DNA of 64,000 nt from Pseudomonas abietaniphila (GTDB lineage Bacteria; Pseudomonadota; Gammaproteobacteria; Pseudomonadales; Pseudomonadaceae), in assembly GCF_900100795.1 (NCBI RefSeq), contig NZ_FNCO01000021.1:1-64000 (forward strand), given 5' to 3'. Shown piece by piece: positions 17,283 to 25,796 of this stretch (positions within the stretch are counted from its first letter, which is position 1; each line of letters begins with the position of its first letter). Below the pieces are notes generated by a model, which did not search any database, was not told the origin of the DNA, and saw nothing but the letters and a program-made list of their open reading frames with translations. The position numbers and the translations under genes were made by a program.

Positions 17283-18176
17283 ATGTTTCCCAGCCTGCAT
17301 CTATATCGGATGACCGAACCCTGGAAGCTAAGCCCTGCCGAGCTGGAGAAAAGGCTCGAAAGGAAAGCGTTCAAACCCTGCGCGGGGAATGTATTCAAGA
17401 GTCAGGGGTGGGTGCCTCCCAGGACGGGTGGTGGACTCGTTTTTGAGGCTGAAAAGCAATACCTCCTCGCGCTTTGTTTTGAAGAGAAGCGCGTCCCTGA
17501 CCCCGTTCTACAAAGGCACGTGGCAAAGAAAGCGGCCAAAATGTTCGCCGACAAGGGGTACAAGCCCAGCCGCGATCAGTTGAAGGCGCTCAAAGAGGAG
17601 TCGATGCTTGAGTTACTGCCCCGAGCTTTCGAGGCTCAGGAAATTATTACCATATGGATCAATAGCGTAGCCGGTCTTATTGCAATTGATACCGGCACGC
17701 CGGGAAAGGCCGACGACGTCGTCACAGAGCTTCTCGAAGCTGTCTCTATCCCTGCCTCATTGATCAGGACGGCGATGGACCCATCGTCTGCAATGTCTTC
17801 ATGGTTGATGAACAATGAAGCCCCTGATGAGTTCACAGTCGATCGTGAGGTCCATCTCCAAGGCCTCGACCTGGAGAAGTCGAAAGTCTCTTATGCCCAG
17901 CTCTGCCTTGAGCGTGACGAGGTGCGCCAGCACATCCTTGAGGGGCGCCGGCCGATTCGGTTGGCCATGACATTCTCGGAAAATCTCTCATTTGTGCTCA
18001 CCGATAAGCTGAGCATCAAGCGAATTGTCTTCCACGATTCGATCAAAGCAGAGATTCCGGACGCTGAAGACGAGACCGAAGCTTTCGCCGGCTCTTTTCT
18101 GACCTACGCAGGTCACCTGTCCAAGCTGGTGCCTGCGTTGCTGGAGGCATTAGGCGGGGAAGATCTCGCACAGTGA
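17283..18176 (+). CDS. rdgC: RdgC recombination-associated protein
   Basis: RdgC forms a ring around DNA and restrains RecA filaments. The 297-residue protein matches the family along its length: LHLYRM near the start, FKPC, QGWVPP, an early charged KKAAKMFADKGYKP region, LLPRAF, and the ending LVPALLEALGGE. E. coli RdgC is 303 residues. An alternative ATG at 17310 (MTEPWK) exists, but family members start before LxxYR, so 17283 is preferred. With the annealing protein, ligase and primase it forms a recombination/replication group. Confidence 0.9.
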   Translation: MFPSLHLYRMTEPWKLSPAELEKRLERKAFKPCAGNVFKSQGWVPPRTGGGLVFEAEKQYLLALCFEEKRVPDPVLQRHVAKKAAKMFADKGYKPSRDQLKALKEESMLELLPRAFEAQEIITIWINSVAGLIAIDTGTPGKADDVVTELLEAVSIPASLIRTAMDPSSAMSSWLMNNEAPDEFTVDREVHLQGLDLEKSKVSYAQLCLERDEVRQHILEGRRPIRLAMTFSENLSFVLTDKLSIKRIVFHDSIKAEIPDAEDETEAFAGSFLTYAGHLSKLVPALLEALGGEDLAQ

Positions 18177-18368
18177 TAGCGGGGTTTGTTCGGTTACTTC
18201 ATTGGATGCGAGGAAGCGTGCGTTAGGCGCATAGGAGACGAGCCTTAGCCGATGTACAGCTGCGCCCCTAGATACGTACAAACACGAGCAGCCGACATCG
18301 AAGCCGTTCCCATGGGTACCCGCCCTATTCAGGTTGTCTTTCACCGCTTGTAACTGCGTGTTCGACAT
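18150..18368 (-). CDS. Possible small ORF opposite the rdgC 3' end
   Basis: A 72-residue frame starting MSNTQLQAVKDNLNRAG overlaps the rdgC stop by 27 nt and has a weak CAGGTA close to the ATG. Composition is protein-like but no family is recognised. It occupies the 237-nt gap between rdgC and the next gene and may be non-coding. Confidence 0.3.
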   Translation of the reverse strand: MSNTQLQAVKDNLNRAGTHGNGFDVGCSCLYVSRGAAVHRLRLVSYAPNARFLASNEVTEQTPLSLCEIFPA

Positions 18369-18418
18369 TACCTGGTACTAGGCCAACGCAAGGCCTAGCA
18401 CTTCCCGGGAGAATGACC

Positions 18419-18790
18419 ATGCAACGCATCCAACACGCTGTTTCCTTCAAACGTACCGCTCAATCTTTCTGCCTGTCCCTGGCCGTGTTCACGATGAAGC
18501 GCGTAGCCCAGGCAAAGCTCGTTGGCGAGGTGCTGCTATTACTGGCAAAGGCGTTCGTGAACAAGATGTTTCGCGCTCAGGTGCTTTCAGCCGTCAACAT
18601 CGATGTCGACGGGTTCCGTAACGTACACATGCTTGAAGCAATCCCAAGTGTCACGGCGGGTTTCGTGCGGTTGAATTACGTCAAGACTGTTAACGGTTAC
18701 GAGAAAACGCGTACAAGCACGCTGGTGACCGATGATGAATGGGAACGATTGGCTCGCCGAGCCGCATTCGGTGGTGGTCGACTGGCTTAG
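18419..18790 (+). CDS. Hypothetical protein, 123 residues
   Basis: Unrecognised. The protein is basic and partly hydrophobic in its first 60 residues, and the C-terminal half has a VDGFRNVHML..VTDDEWERLARRA segment. GGGAGA sits six nt before the ATG at 18419, which is better spaced than the ATG at 18413. A strong terminator follows. It stands alone between rdgC and the convergent trbC operon. Confidence 0.6.
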   Translation: MQRIQHAVSFKRTAQSFCLSLAVFTMKRVAQAKLVGEVLLLLAKAFVNKMFRAQVLSAVNIDVDGFRNVHMLEAIPSVTAGFVRLNYVKTVNGYEKTRTSTLVTDDEWERLARRAAFGGGRLA

Positions 18791-18807
18791 TTCATAAACG
18801 AGGTATC

Positions 18808-18834
18808 ACGGGACTCTATGAGTCCCGTTTTTTT
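18808..18834 (+). terminator. Rho-independent terminator
   Basis: ACGGGACT/AGTCCCGT stem, CTATG loop, then seven T residues, ending the 18419 gene. Confidence 0.9.
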
Positions 18835-18963
18835 CGACTGAAATTAAGAAGGCAGGAAATACAGGGTGTGACACTACTCATCAGCCTGTGGTGGGTTATT
18901 TTACTGTGTTTGCCACTTGTCCTGTGCGACTGCCCCTGGTCACCGGGGCAGGAGCCATTGTGA

Positions 18964-19695
18964 CTATCTAACCGAACCTGGTGCGTCTTTTTTGGCAATC
19001 TGGGCCAGTCTTGATGCAGCCAACTTCGAAATGGACGGTTGTGCTCGCACACGGATTGTGTCCAGCGCCAGCATGGCCGAGATGTCACCAGTCACCGATG
19101 TGAAGGTCGCTTCTGGCGAGCATCCATCATCCAGCACAGATTGGGCATCAGAAGTGGCGACGACGAACGCCGGCACTGAATCGATCTTGAATGCTTTGAA
19201 CAGGTTCGGATTGATTTCCCACGGCACGCCTGCCTTGTTTACATCCAATGCAGCTTGTTTGGTCTGCATCTGAGATCCGTTTTTGAAACCCCGGATCACC
19301 ATCACTGCACCGGTCTCTTTAGCCTGTTGGGCCAGGCTTATGAGCTTATCCTTGGGCATAGAGAACGAGACGAAAATAATGAAATCATTCTCTCCGGGTT
19401 TGGCGGTGCCGCCGTTCTTTGCGGCGTTGAAGCGCGCCACCACGTCATCCAGTGACTCGGTCTTAGTCGGTGGCGGGGCATTGATCACCGGTGCTACCGC
19501 CTTGAACGTGCCCGCTTTGACCGGGTCGATCTTCCCCCCCAATGTTGCATTTCTTGAGGCGGCCTGCTCGCTCATGATTTTCTTGATGGCATCGTCCGAT
19601 GGCATCTCAAGCTGCTGAGAGAACGCATTCACAGCAAAAAAGCTAGTTGCCAAGAGTAACGCCGCCGCAGCAGTCGCGTTTACGGAAAATGCCAT
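18964..19695 (-). CDS. trbC: TrbC-type pilus assembly protein
   Basis: Periplasmic F-type assembly factor. A signal peptide (ATAAAALLLATSFFAVNAFS) leads to a thioredoxin-like domain with FIIFVSFSMPKDKL and FKIDSVPAFVVA, as in TrbC. No CxxC is present, as usual for TrbC. The ATG at 19695 has AAGGA eight nt upstream. The gene overlaps the traU 3' end by 53 nt, so the two are tightly linked. Confidence 0.85.
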   Translation of the reverse strand: MAFSVNATAAAALLLATSFFAVNAFSQQLEMPSDDAIKKIMSEQAASRNATLGGKIDPVKAGTFKAVAPVINAPPPTKTESLDDVVARFNAAKNGGTAKPGENDFIIFVSFSMPKDKLISLAQQAKETGAVMVIRGFKNGSQMQTKQAALDVNKAGVPWEINPNLFKAFKIDSVPAFVVATSDAQSVLDDGCSPEATFTSVTGDISAMLALDTIRVRAQPSISKLAASRLAQIAKKDAPGSVR

Positions 19696-20683
19696 AGCCA
19701 AAGTCCTTGTATCCTGGAATCGGAAATTCAGTATTTGATTCGGTGAGAATGGTTGATCGACCGATGGGCTCGCAGCACTTCCCTTGGATCTTCGCGGTCT
19801 CAGGTTTGGGATACAAACGGGTCAGCTTGTACTGCCGTTTGTCCATGATGATCTGGGGGTAGTAGCTGCACATGGCATCGCTGCCCATGGCCGACCACTG
19901 CGTGCCGGCCGCGTGCAGCTTGGCAAGGATCCGCGTGGTTTGCAGGCGAGCGGTTTGCTCCATGCTCAGGTGAGCTTCATTGTGGCCAGTCAATGGGTAC
20001 ATGTGACCGTACGCCCCAGCTGCCCAGAAGATCGTTGAGAGCGGAAATCCGGCAGTTGCCGCAACCGCATCTGCCGACATGGCACCGATAGCCAACATGC
20101 TTCCGAATGGGAATGCGTAAGGGGTAAGAATCCCCGCGAGCTCGTCATCGTTATGCGTAGGGTCGGCGAACGACATCCAAGGAACGTCGATGCCTCGTTG
20201 ATCCATACAAGTATCATCCAGGATCGCGCCCATCACATACATGGCGGGGTTGATGTAGAAGTTGACCTGCATGAACGAGTCACGCGTCTCGCCGATGCCA
20301 CCACCCTGGTCGTCCGAGATTTGACCGAAGGCATCTTTGTTGACGCCGATATTGACCCGAGCACCACCGAGCAGAGGAAAACATCCGGGCACAGTTGTTA
20401 CGTCTGTCATCATGTCGAATTCCCAGAACGATGTGGGAATACCGACTTTAGGTGGGTTGTCGCAGTAGCAGAACGGACTCGAACCCACGCCGCTATCAAA
20501 GTCTTCCTGGCCGTCGGACACGAGCGCCGTGGTGCCAAAAAGCTTGATTGGAAACATGCATGACCAGCAGACGTCTGAAATGAGATTCGGGAAGTTGCCC
20601 GTGCAGATATCATCAGCGGTTGCGCTCATCGAGCTGAGCATGCCGGTTACCAAAAATCCGATCGCCATCAGAAGCTTTCTCAT
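19643..20683 (-). CDS. traU: TraU conjugative pilus assembly protein
   Basis: Periplasmic protein needed for F-type DNA transfer. It has a signal peptide and the cysteine-rich start CTGNFPNLISDVCWSCMFPI, then FCYCDNPP and the ending RDCCGG. Length 346 matches TraU (about 330). The many cysteines need oxidation, which fits the DsbC-like protein encoded upstream in the same operon. The start overlaps the traW stop by 4 nt. Confidence 0.95.
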   Translation of the reverse strand: MRKLLMAIGFLVTGMLSSMSATADDICTGNFPNLISDVCWSCMFPIKLFGTTALVSDGQEDFDSGVGSSPFCYCDNPPKVGIPTSFWEFDMMTDVTTVPGCFPLLGGARVNIGVNKDAFGQISDDQGGGIGETRDSFMQVNFYINPAMYVMGAILDDTCMDQRGIDVPWMSFADPTHNDDELAGILTPYAFPFGSMLAIGAMSADAVAATAGFPLSTIFWAAGAYGHMYPLTGHNEAHLSMEQTARLQTTRILAKLHAAGTQWSAMGSDAMCSYYPQIIMDKRQYKLTRLYPKPETAKIQGKCCEPIGRSTILTESNTEFPIPGYKDFGYGIFRKRDCCGGVTLGN

Positions 20684-21309
20684 AGCTTGAGCTCCTCGAT
20701 CTGGAGTTGTTTACCCTTTTGCGTGATCACCGACGGTACGCGCTCGATGCCGAATTTTTTTGTGAGGATGCCCATCTGGTCGTAATAAACCGGTCGGCCC
20801 CATTCACGATCGAGCTTCAGGAATGAACCAGCGACCAGTACCACTTTGTCCCGTGGATGCTCTTCAGTGCGCTGTTTGGCGTACGCGAGCTGTTTCGGGT
20901 CGCGGGCGTCGATGAAAATGATGGCCTTGCTGAGAGTGATGTAATCGAGTGGGTTAATGCGGGTGCCGGCCGGTACCAGAATGTTGCCCAAATGATCCTT
21001 CACCGTGTCGGGATAGGTGTAAGTCGGGTCGTACATCCTGATCTGTGGCTCGACAACGGGTTCAATACCCGGAACTGGTTTGGGGTTTTCCATACCGGCG
21101 AGCTGTCGATCGCGGTACTCGTTCCAAAACTTATTGAGGTCCCCTTTTTTGTCCATCGCGCTCAATCGATCCTGAATCATTTCGATTGCATCCTGTTCCT
21201 GGATATCCCAGGTATTGCCGTACTTGCCCAGTTCTTCGGCGTGTACGGTAAAGGAAGCGAGATAGAGCGCGGGGACGAAAGCGAGGGCGCAAAGGCGGCG
21301 TAGCTTCAT
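20680..21309 (-). CDS. traW: TraW periplasmic pilus assembly protein
   Basis: A 209-residue protein with a signal peptide (MKLRRLCALAFVPALYLASF) and the TraW-like start ELGKYGNTWDIQEQDAIEMI. Later come IFIDARDPKQLAYAK and KKFGIERVPSVI. TraW acts with TraU and TrbC in assembling the F-type channel. The ATG at 21309 is used because the upstream extension lacks a signal sequence. Confidence 0.9.
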   Translation of the reverse strand: MKLRRLCALAFVPALYLASFTVHAEELGKYGNTWDIQEQDAIEMIQDRLSAMDKKGDLNKFWNEYRDRQLAGMENPKPVPGIEPVVEPQIRMYDPTYTYPDTVKDHLGNILVPAGTRINPLDYITLSKAIIFIDARDPKQLAYAKQRTEEHPRDKVVLVAGSFLKLDREWGRPVYYDQMGILTKKFGIERVPSVITQKGKQLQIEELKL

Positions 21310-21407
21310 CGCAACTCCAAACGTGAATGCCAGTGGGGCACTGATAACAGAGGGGACGTAAACCGGAGTGGCCATCTAAATGGCCACAAGGTAGAGGAAG
21401 GAAGAGA

Positions 21408-22226
21408 TCAGGCGCCTTTAAGCCACGCTTCGATGCGTTCGGCTGGGACCATGCCCGGCAGTTTTCGGCCGTCTTCGGCGAACATAGTAGGCGTGCCTTG
21501 GACGCCCAAGCTTTGGCCCAGCGCGACGTTACGTTCGATAGGGTTGTCGCATTTTTTGGCCACAGGAGCTTGGCCGCGCATCATCGCATCCCAACCCGCG
21601 GCACGGCCGGCTTCAGGCATGCACCAGATCGATTCAGCTTTTGCCCGAGCGTTCGGATGCAGCGAGTCGAGCGGGTACATGAAGGTGTAGATAGTCACGT
21701 TGTCGACGTTTGCAAACACGTCGGTTTCCAGCTGGTGGCAGTACGGGCAGTCAGGATCGGAGAACAGGTAGATTTTCCGAGAGCCGTCGCCTTTGACCCG
21801 AGTGAAGGCGTCAGCTAGCGGGAACTTGGTGACATCAACCTTTTCAGCAGCAGCACGCTTGGGCGCTGTCAGATCCTGACGGGTCTGCATGTCATAAAGG
21901 CTGCCGAACATCAGGTAGCGTCCTTCAGAGTCGGTGTAGGCGATGTTTTTGCCCATAGTGATTTCAAAGATGCCGGACAGCGGAGACTTCGCGACATTGG
22001 TGAAATTGGTTGCAGGGTATTTGCCCTTGAGGGTCGCCATTACAGCTAGGGTTTCCAGATCGCCCGCCGGTGCGGCCGCTGGTGCAGGTGCCACTTCTGG
22101 CGCGACTTGCGCAACTGCGACCGGCGCTGCCGCGACATGCGCAGGCGTTGGCGCGGTCTGTGCGTCTTGGGCATAGGCTGCCATAGAGCAACTGGCAAGG
22201 GCTAAAGCGACAGCGAGCTTCTTCAT
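21408..22226 (-). CDS. dsbC: DsbC-type disulfide isomerase of the transfer system
   Basis: Periplasmic thiol-disulfide isomerase with a signal peptide ending AYAQ, an Ala/Pro linker, a DsbC dimerisation region (ISGIFEITMGKNIAYTDSEG), and a thioredoxin fold with the active site CPYC. A second cysteine pair lies in WCMPEAG...KKCDNP. It heads the traW-traU-trbC operon and probably folds the cysteine-rich TraU. The ATG at 22226 begins a clean signal peptide. Confidence 0.9.
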   Translation of the reverse strand: MKKLAVALALASCSMAAYAQDAQTAPTPAHVAAAPVAVAQVAPEVAPAPAAAPAGDLETLAVMATLKGKYPATNFTNVAKSPLSGIFEITMGKNIAYTDSEGRYLMFGSLYDMQTRQDLTAPKRAAAEKVDVTKFPLADAFTRVKGDGSRKIYLFSDPDCPYCHQLETDVFANVDNVTIYTFMYPLDSLHPNARAKAESIWCMPEAGRAAGWDAMMRGQAPVAKKCDNPIERNVALGQSLGVQGTPTMFAEDGRKLPGMVPAERIEAWLKGA

Positions 22227-22260
22227 CGGATACCTCAGATTTGAAAATGGCACAGGTAGA

Positions 22261-22277
22261 TTATGTGTACGTGTGAT
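22261..22277. promoter_or_regulatory. Shared element in the dsbC / sprT-like divergent promoter
   Basis: TTATGTGTACGTGTGAT lies between the divergent dsbC and SprT-like genes, followed at 3 bp by TATACT, a good -10 for the rightward gene. The same element is upstream of the M15 peptidase gene (13011) and the gene at 63354. Confidence 0.4.
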
Positions 22278-22339
22278 CCTATACTATCAATACAGATCAC
22301 TCGCGACCATACGCCACCAGTATTTTTTTCAGAGGTTTC

Positions 22340-23089
22340 ATGTTTGAGAAAGTCTCAGGCCAGCCCATCCAACAGTTGAGGGCGGCCTACATCCTAATGA
22401 ACGATCGTCTATTTAGTGCTTCCCTTCCCGGGTGTGAGCTTCGGTTCTCCACACGCCCGGGTTCCGAGGGTCACTATCAACCTGCAACCGTTGTCGGCAG
22501 GCATGACGCAGGGCTCGATCTCATCTGTGTGAGCGCGAGCCAGTCTGTCCAAAAGATCTTCGAGTCTTTGGCACATCAGATGTGTCATCAATACAGGCAG
22601 TATCGAGGCAACCCGCCTAGACGCGCATATCATGATCAGGCATGGGCTAAAAAGATGATTGAGATAGGGCTTCAGCCCTCAGACACCGCAGCGCCTGGTG
22701 GGCGCACTACTGGTCAGCGAATGTCTCATTACCTGCTTGAATGCAGTCCGCTGTCTGAGCTGATCAAAGAACTCGCCAGTCAAGGGCATGATCTATCGTT
22801 ACTGGTTGAAGGACTGAGCACACGCAGTAACGGAGAAAACCTTCAACAGAAAGGCGCCAAACCCTGGTCCAGAACAAAGTATGCGTGTCCTGGGTGTGGC
22901 AGGTCTGTCTTGGGGGGGGATCGTCTGAATCTAATATGCGGCGATTGCAATAGGCTTTACGTCGCTACCCCGTCGACAGATTGTGAACCTACGGAATCGC
23001 CGACTGATGCCGAAAGGGTCAATCCAATTGCAATGCGCCGTAACGAAACATGTGCAATGGCGCAACTCCTTACCAGCCAAGGCGTGTAA
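22340..23089 (+). CDS. SprT-like protein with altered metalloprotease motif
   Basis: The 249-residue protein has the SprT-domain layout: an N-terminal helix, the metal site region, RRAYHDQAWAKKMIEIGLQPSDT, PGGRTTGQRMSHY, and a C-terminal zinc ribbon (CPGCG...CGDC). The expected HExxH is HQMCH at residues 79-83. The catalytic glutamate codon is CAG (22577-22579), one base from GAG. It may therefore bind but not cut its substrate. SprT/Spartan proteins act on DNA-bound proteins, but that role here is an inference. Confidence 0.75.
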   Translation: MFEKVSGQPIQQLRAAYILMNDRLFSASLPGCELRFSTRPGSEGHYQPATVVGRHDAGLDLICVSASQSVQKIFESLAHQMCHQYRQYRGNPPRRAYHDQAWAKKMIEIGLQPSDTAAPGGRTTGQRMSHYLLECSPLSELIKELASQGHDLSLLVEGLSTRSNGENLQQKGAKPWSRTKYACPGCGRSVLGGDRLNLICGDCNRLYVATPSTDCEPTESPTDAERVNPIAMRRNETCAMAQLLTSQGV

Positions 23090-23276
23090 CCATTCCGACC
23101 TTGGCCACCGATGAGTTCCGGTATGTGGTCTACTCAAATGCGGTAAGTCGGATAATGCCGACAATACACACATTTCACAGACCTTTTGAGATCGCTCGGC
23201 GAGGCCGGTTAAGGGGTGAGGTTCTTCTGTCCGATGTCGTGGACTACCTGGTCTTTCGGTAGCCCTGAAATGAAAA

Positions 23277-23302
23277 GCCCCCGTACCGATGGTACGAGGG
23301 CG
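23277..23302 (-). terminator. Terminator of the 23346 gene
   Basis: GCCCCCGTACC/GGTACGAGGGC stem with one mismatch, followed on the minus strand by TTTTCATTT. Between 23089 and here a 70-codon plus-strand frame (23050-23262) is open, but it lacks a ribosome site and is not called. Confidence 0.7.
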
Positions 23303-23345
23303 TGGTGAAGCGTTTTCAGTAGATCCGATTGGTCACGTTATGTGT

Positions 23346-23618
23346 TTAGCGTACGGTGGGGGCCCGCTGATCACCGACGTTGTCAGCGTTGACGGGTATG
23401 CCGTAGTTCTCAGCGTCCGTATAGATTCCGGAAGCCTTGTCCAGAAAGGACAAGTCATCGACAACCCACCGACCCGAACCTGAGCCACCCTCCAGATAGG
23501 CGCACTGGATCCCAGCGGGTACGTCAACCGAATGCTGAGTGCGGCCGACAGTGAAGTCCACTGTGGTCGCAGAGATGGTATTGCCAAGTTTTGCCGCCGG
23601 GGTAAGGGTGCTTTTCAT
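23346..23618 (-). CDS. Hypothetical protein, 90 residues
   Basis: Unrecognised small protein rich in Gly, Ala, Thr and Ser, with the segment GRTQHSVDVPAGIQCAYLEGG. AGGAT stands upstream of the ATG, and its own terminator follows the stop. It is one of four small consecutive leftward genes between the SprT-like gene and the structured RNA segment. Confidence 0.55.
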   Translation of the reverse strand: MKSTLTPAAKLGNTISATTVDFTVGRTQHSVDVPAGIQCAYLEGGSGSGRWVVDDLSFLDKASGIYTDAENYGIPVNADNVGDQRAPTVR

Positions 23619-23651
23619 AATTTAGATCCTGAAAGGTCGAGTTTTTTGGAA

Positions 23652-23879
23652 TCAGTAGGTGAACAGGTCGCCAGCTGATCCGTTTCCATTGTTAAACGTG
23701 GTGCCCCGGGGAACTGAAAACCACGAGAATCCGTTGTAGATCTCCAGGGTATCGCCTGATACCCGAGCTTTGAAATAACGCTCACCCAAAGAGGGGTGTC
23801 TAGCGTAGATCCCTGCGCCTTTTTCAAGATGTGCACGAATTTTCAGGTTTGCCTGTCGCGGGGTCAAGGTGGCCATCAT
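23652..23879 (-). CDS. Hypothetical protein, 75 residues
   Basis: Unrecognised. It starts MMATLTPRQANLKIRAHL and contains the pattern RVSGDTLEIYNGFSWFSV, which looks like beta strands. CGGAG lies before the ATG pair. The leader holds a CACTGCGT..ACGCAATCGGTG hairpin. Confidence 0.5.
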   Translation of the reverse strand: MMATLTPRQANLKIRAHLEKGAGIYARHPSLGERYFKARVSGDTLEIYNGFSWFSVPRGTTFNNGNGSAGDLFTY

Positions 23880-23980
23880 ATGCTCCGTTGGATAATCGCA
23901 CTGCGTGAACGCAATCGGTGATCGCTGTCGTTGAACTTACACAGAGGTATGTTTCGCAGGCGCCTGTAACCGCCAGGCAT

Positions 23981-24005
23981 AAAAAAGCCTGGCGAGGAGC
24001 CAGGC
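23981..24005 (-). terminator. Terminator of the 24021 gene
   Basis: GCCTGGC/GCCAGGC stem with a GAGGA loop, then six T residues on the minus strand. Confidence 0.8.
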
Positions 24006-24020
24006 CGATGTCGCGTTAGA

Positions 24021-24269
24021 TCAAGCTTGCAGCTGGTAATTGCCGGAAACCTTCGCCCCCCGCTTTTCGCTGTAATAACTGACCCGATCAATGAACGGAT
24101 TGTCTTTTAGCTCTGTGGAACTGAATCCAGCTGACGATCGTACAACCTCCAGTGTCTGTCCCGAGGAGAGCTCCCAGAGGAAAATGGTTGTCTGGTTGGC
24201 ATGAACTGCCGCCTTGCGAGTGATGCTGGCGCCCGACATCAAGCGCGACGCTTCAATTATTGGATGCAT
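24021..24269 (-). CDS. Hypothetical protein, 82 residues
   Basis: Unrecognised. It starts 10 nt after the stop of the upstream 24280 gene, so the two form a small operon. It contains TIFLWELSSGQTLEVVRS and VSYYSEKRGAKVSG, likely beta strands. Confidence 0.55.
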   Translation of the reverse strand: MHPIIEASRLMSGASITRKAAVHANQTTIFLWELSSGQTLEVVRSSAGFSSTELKDNPFIDRVSYYSEKRGAKVSGNYQLQA

Positions 24270-24279
24270 GGCTGCACCC

Positions 24280-24546
24280 CTAATTTTTAGCGCAAGCGGC
24301 GAGGAAGACCTGAATCGCCTTCAGATCAGATCCGAAATTGGTTTCTTCGCACAGATCGTCGATTTCTTTGATCGAGAGCGGTATCAGTGCTCCCCCATCG
24401 CTTGCTATGTCACGCAGACCCGGAACACCAGGCTCATCCCTGCGGAGAAACTCTTGGTAATGACGCAGGGCCGCGAGGATTGTTGATTGCTGCCTGTCAC
24501 TGACCAGAACCAGGGAGTGAGTTGATGCATTTTTCTGATGGGACAT
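24280..24546 (-). CDS. Hypothetical protein, 88 residues
   Basis: Unrecognised, mostly helical by eye (STILAALRHYQEFLRRDEPG, IKEIDDLCEE). The ATG at 24546 is preceded by AGGAGA six nt upstream. That Shine-Dalgarno can pair with an upstream TCTCCT in the leader. An upstream in-frame start at 24687 would read through this leader and is rejected. Confidence 0.55.
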   Translation of the reverse strand: MSHQKNASTHSLVLVSDRQQSTILAALRHYQEFLRRDEPGVPGLRDIASDGGALIPLSIKEIDDLCEETNFGSDLKAIQVFLAACAKN

Positions 24547-24550
24547 GTTG

Positions 24551-24598
24551 ATTCTCCTGAATTGAAACAGGCCTTGCGTAGACCTGGTCCAAGGAGAT
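24551..24598 (-). promoter_or_regulatory. Leader with Shine-Dalgarno-pairing segment
   Basis: On the minus strand, TCTCCT (24597-24592) can pair with the Shine-Dalgarno AGGAGA (24558-24553). The internal stem CAGGtC/GgCCTG (24586-24568) is closed by a TACGCAA loop. It is one of at least five leaders of this design in the window. Confidence 0.5.
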
Positions 24599-24893
24599 GT
24601 CCTACAGTTGCTTGTAAGTGGTGCTGTTAAGCCGGAGACCTTCGTCTGCCTTGGGAATAAAACCTGACAAAAATCATTGTTACTCATCCAATACAGATTG
24701 AATCCAAATAAACATTATGGAATCCAAAACGGCTCTTGATGCCGGGCGACTTTTGCTTAAAGTAGCTGTAGCACCCAATGAAACCGCATTATCAGGGATC
24801 TGATCTGTCTCCAAACAGCGCCAGGCGGTCTCGAAATATCTTACAGTTCCGTGTTGCATTCATTGGAAAAGGTGTGTTTAATAGGCCCCATGC

Positions 24894-25000
24894 AGGCGGT
24901 GACGCCTCGAAAGACCCAATCTCCTGAAAGGCTGGGAAAATCAACCGAAAGGTTGAACTTGCGACCACAAGGCCCGCTACTCGTAGTGGGCCTTGTGGTT
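24894..25000 (+). ncRNA. Possible structured small RNA with GNRA-capped hairpins
   Basis: No ORF of note lies between 24690 and 25085. The segment folds by eye into AGGCG-GTGA-CGCCT (24894-24907), a CCCA/TGGG arm around CCTGAAAGG (about 24915-24936), and TCAACC-GAAA-GGTTGA (24941-24956). It ends in a long terminator-like stem ACCACAAGGCCC/GGGCCTTGTGGT (24964-24999) followed by TTT. Two perfect GNRA tetraloop hairpins in a row are unlikely by chance. It could be an independent sRNA or a riboswitch-like leader. No known family was recognised. Confidence 0.45.
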
Positions 25001-25085
25001 TCTGGCGTTTGTGTTTTGCTGTGCTTCAGCTGATATAGATACCTGTTATGATTGAATCAGATACTGTCATCACAGAGGCCTCACC

Positions 25086-25628
25086 ATGCGCGCAACCGCT
25101 TTGCTTTTCGCAGCAACCCTTTCCTGCTTCACCGCCCTTCCCTCCTACGCAACGGCAAATGATTCGATCACGGTCGGCTTCACGCCAGCGCAGGCCGGTG
25201 AGCCGTCAGCCGAGGCGCTTGTGATCAGTGCGATCGCACAGGCCAAACACCAGATCCTCGTCGTTGCATACTCATTCACCTCAAAGCCAATCGCACAAGC
25301 ATTGATGGGGGCGAAAACCCGCGGAGTGGACGTTCGGGTCGTCGCCGATCAAAAGGCCAATAGCGGCAAGTACACCGCTGTGACATTCCTTGCCAACAAT
25401 GGTGTGCCTGTTCGGCTCAATGGCCGCTTTGCGATCACTCACGACAAGAGCCTGACAATCGATGGAAGCACGGTCGAGACGGGCAGCTTCAATTTCACGA
25501 GTGCAGCTGCTCACAAAAATTCGGAGAACGCTGTGGTTCTTCGCAATGTGCCCGAGCTGGCCGGAAAATATGCGCAGAAATTCGAAATGCTGTGGAACGG
25601 TGGCCAGGATCTGGCTCCAGCCTACTGA
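25086..25628 (+). CDS. Secreted phospholipase D-family endonuclease (Nuc-like)
   Basis: The 180-residue protein has a signal peptide (ending SYATA) and one HKD motif, H119-x-K121-x4-D126, followed by GSFNF and NSENAVVL. This is the pattern of the periplasmic Nuc nuclease of conjugative plasmid pKM101. Such enzymes work as dimers and cut DNA without metal. It ends at a strong terminator and precedes the gene split by the transposon. Confidence 0.9.
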   Translation: MRATALLFAATLSCFTALPSYATANDSITVGFTPAQAGEPSAEALVISAIAQAKHQILVVAYSFTSKPIAQALMGAKTRGVDVRVVADQKANSGKYTAVTFLANNGVPVRLNGRFAITHDKSLTIDGSTVETGSFNFTSAAAHKNSENAVVLRNVPELAGKYAQKFEMLWNGGQDLAPAY

Positions 25629-25680
25629 AGTTCCTGTTGCTGGCAGAGAAGGTGTCGTGCTCAGATACCGGATACCCAGG

Positions 25681-25717
25681 ACCCACCAAACCCAGAGTTC
25701 GGTGGGTTGTTTTTTTA
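25681..25717 (+). terminator. Terminator of the nuclease gene
   Basis: ACCCACC/GGTGGGT stem with a 13-nt loop followed by TGTTTTTTT, 52 nt after the stop codon. Confidence 0.75.
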
Positions 25718-25796
25718 TGGTGCTCATCATCAGCCCGGGCACCTGGCATTCAAGTGCATGGAATGCCAGTTCGGCCATTTCTACAAGGAGCAACGC

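Noticed and set aside
23050..23262. 70-codon ORF after the SprT-like gene
   Set aside because: Overlaps the previous gene, lacks a Shine-Dalgarno sequence and shows no recognisable pattern. Left uncalled.
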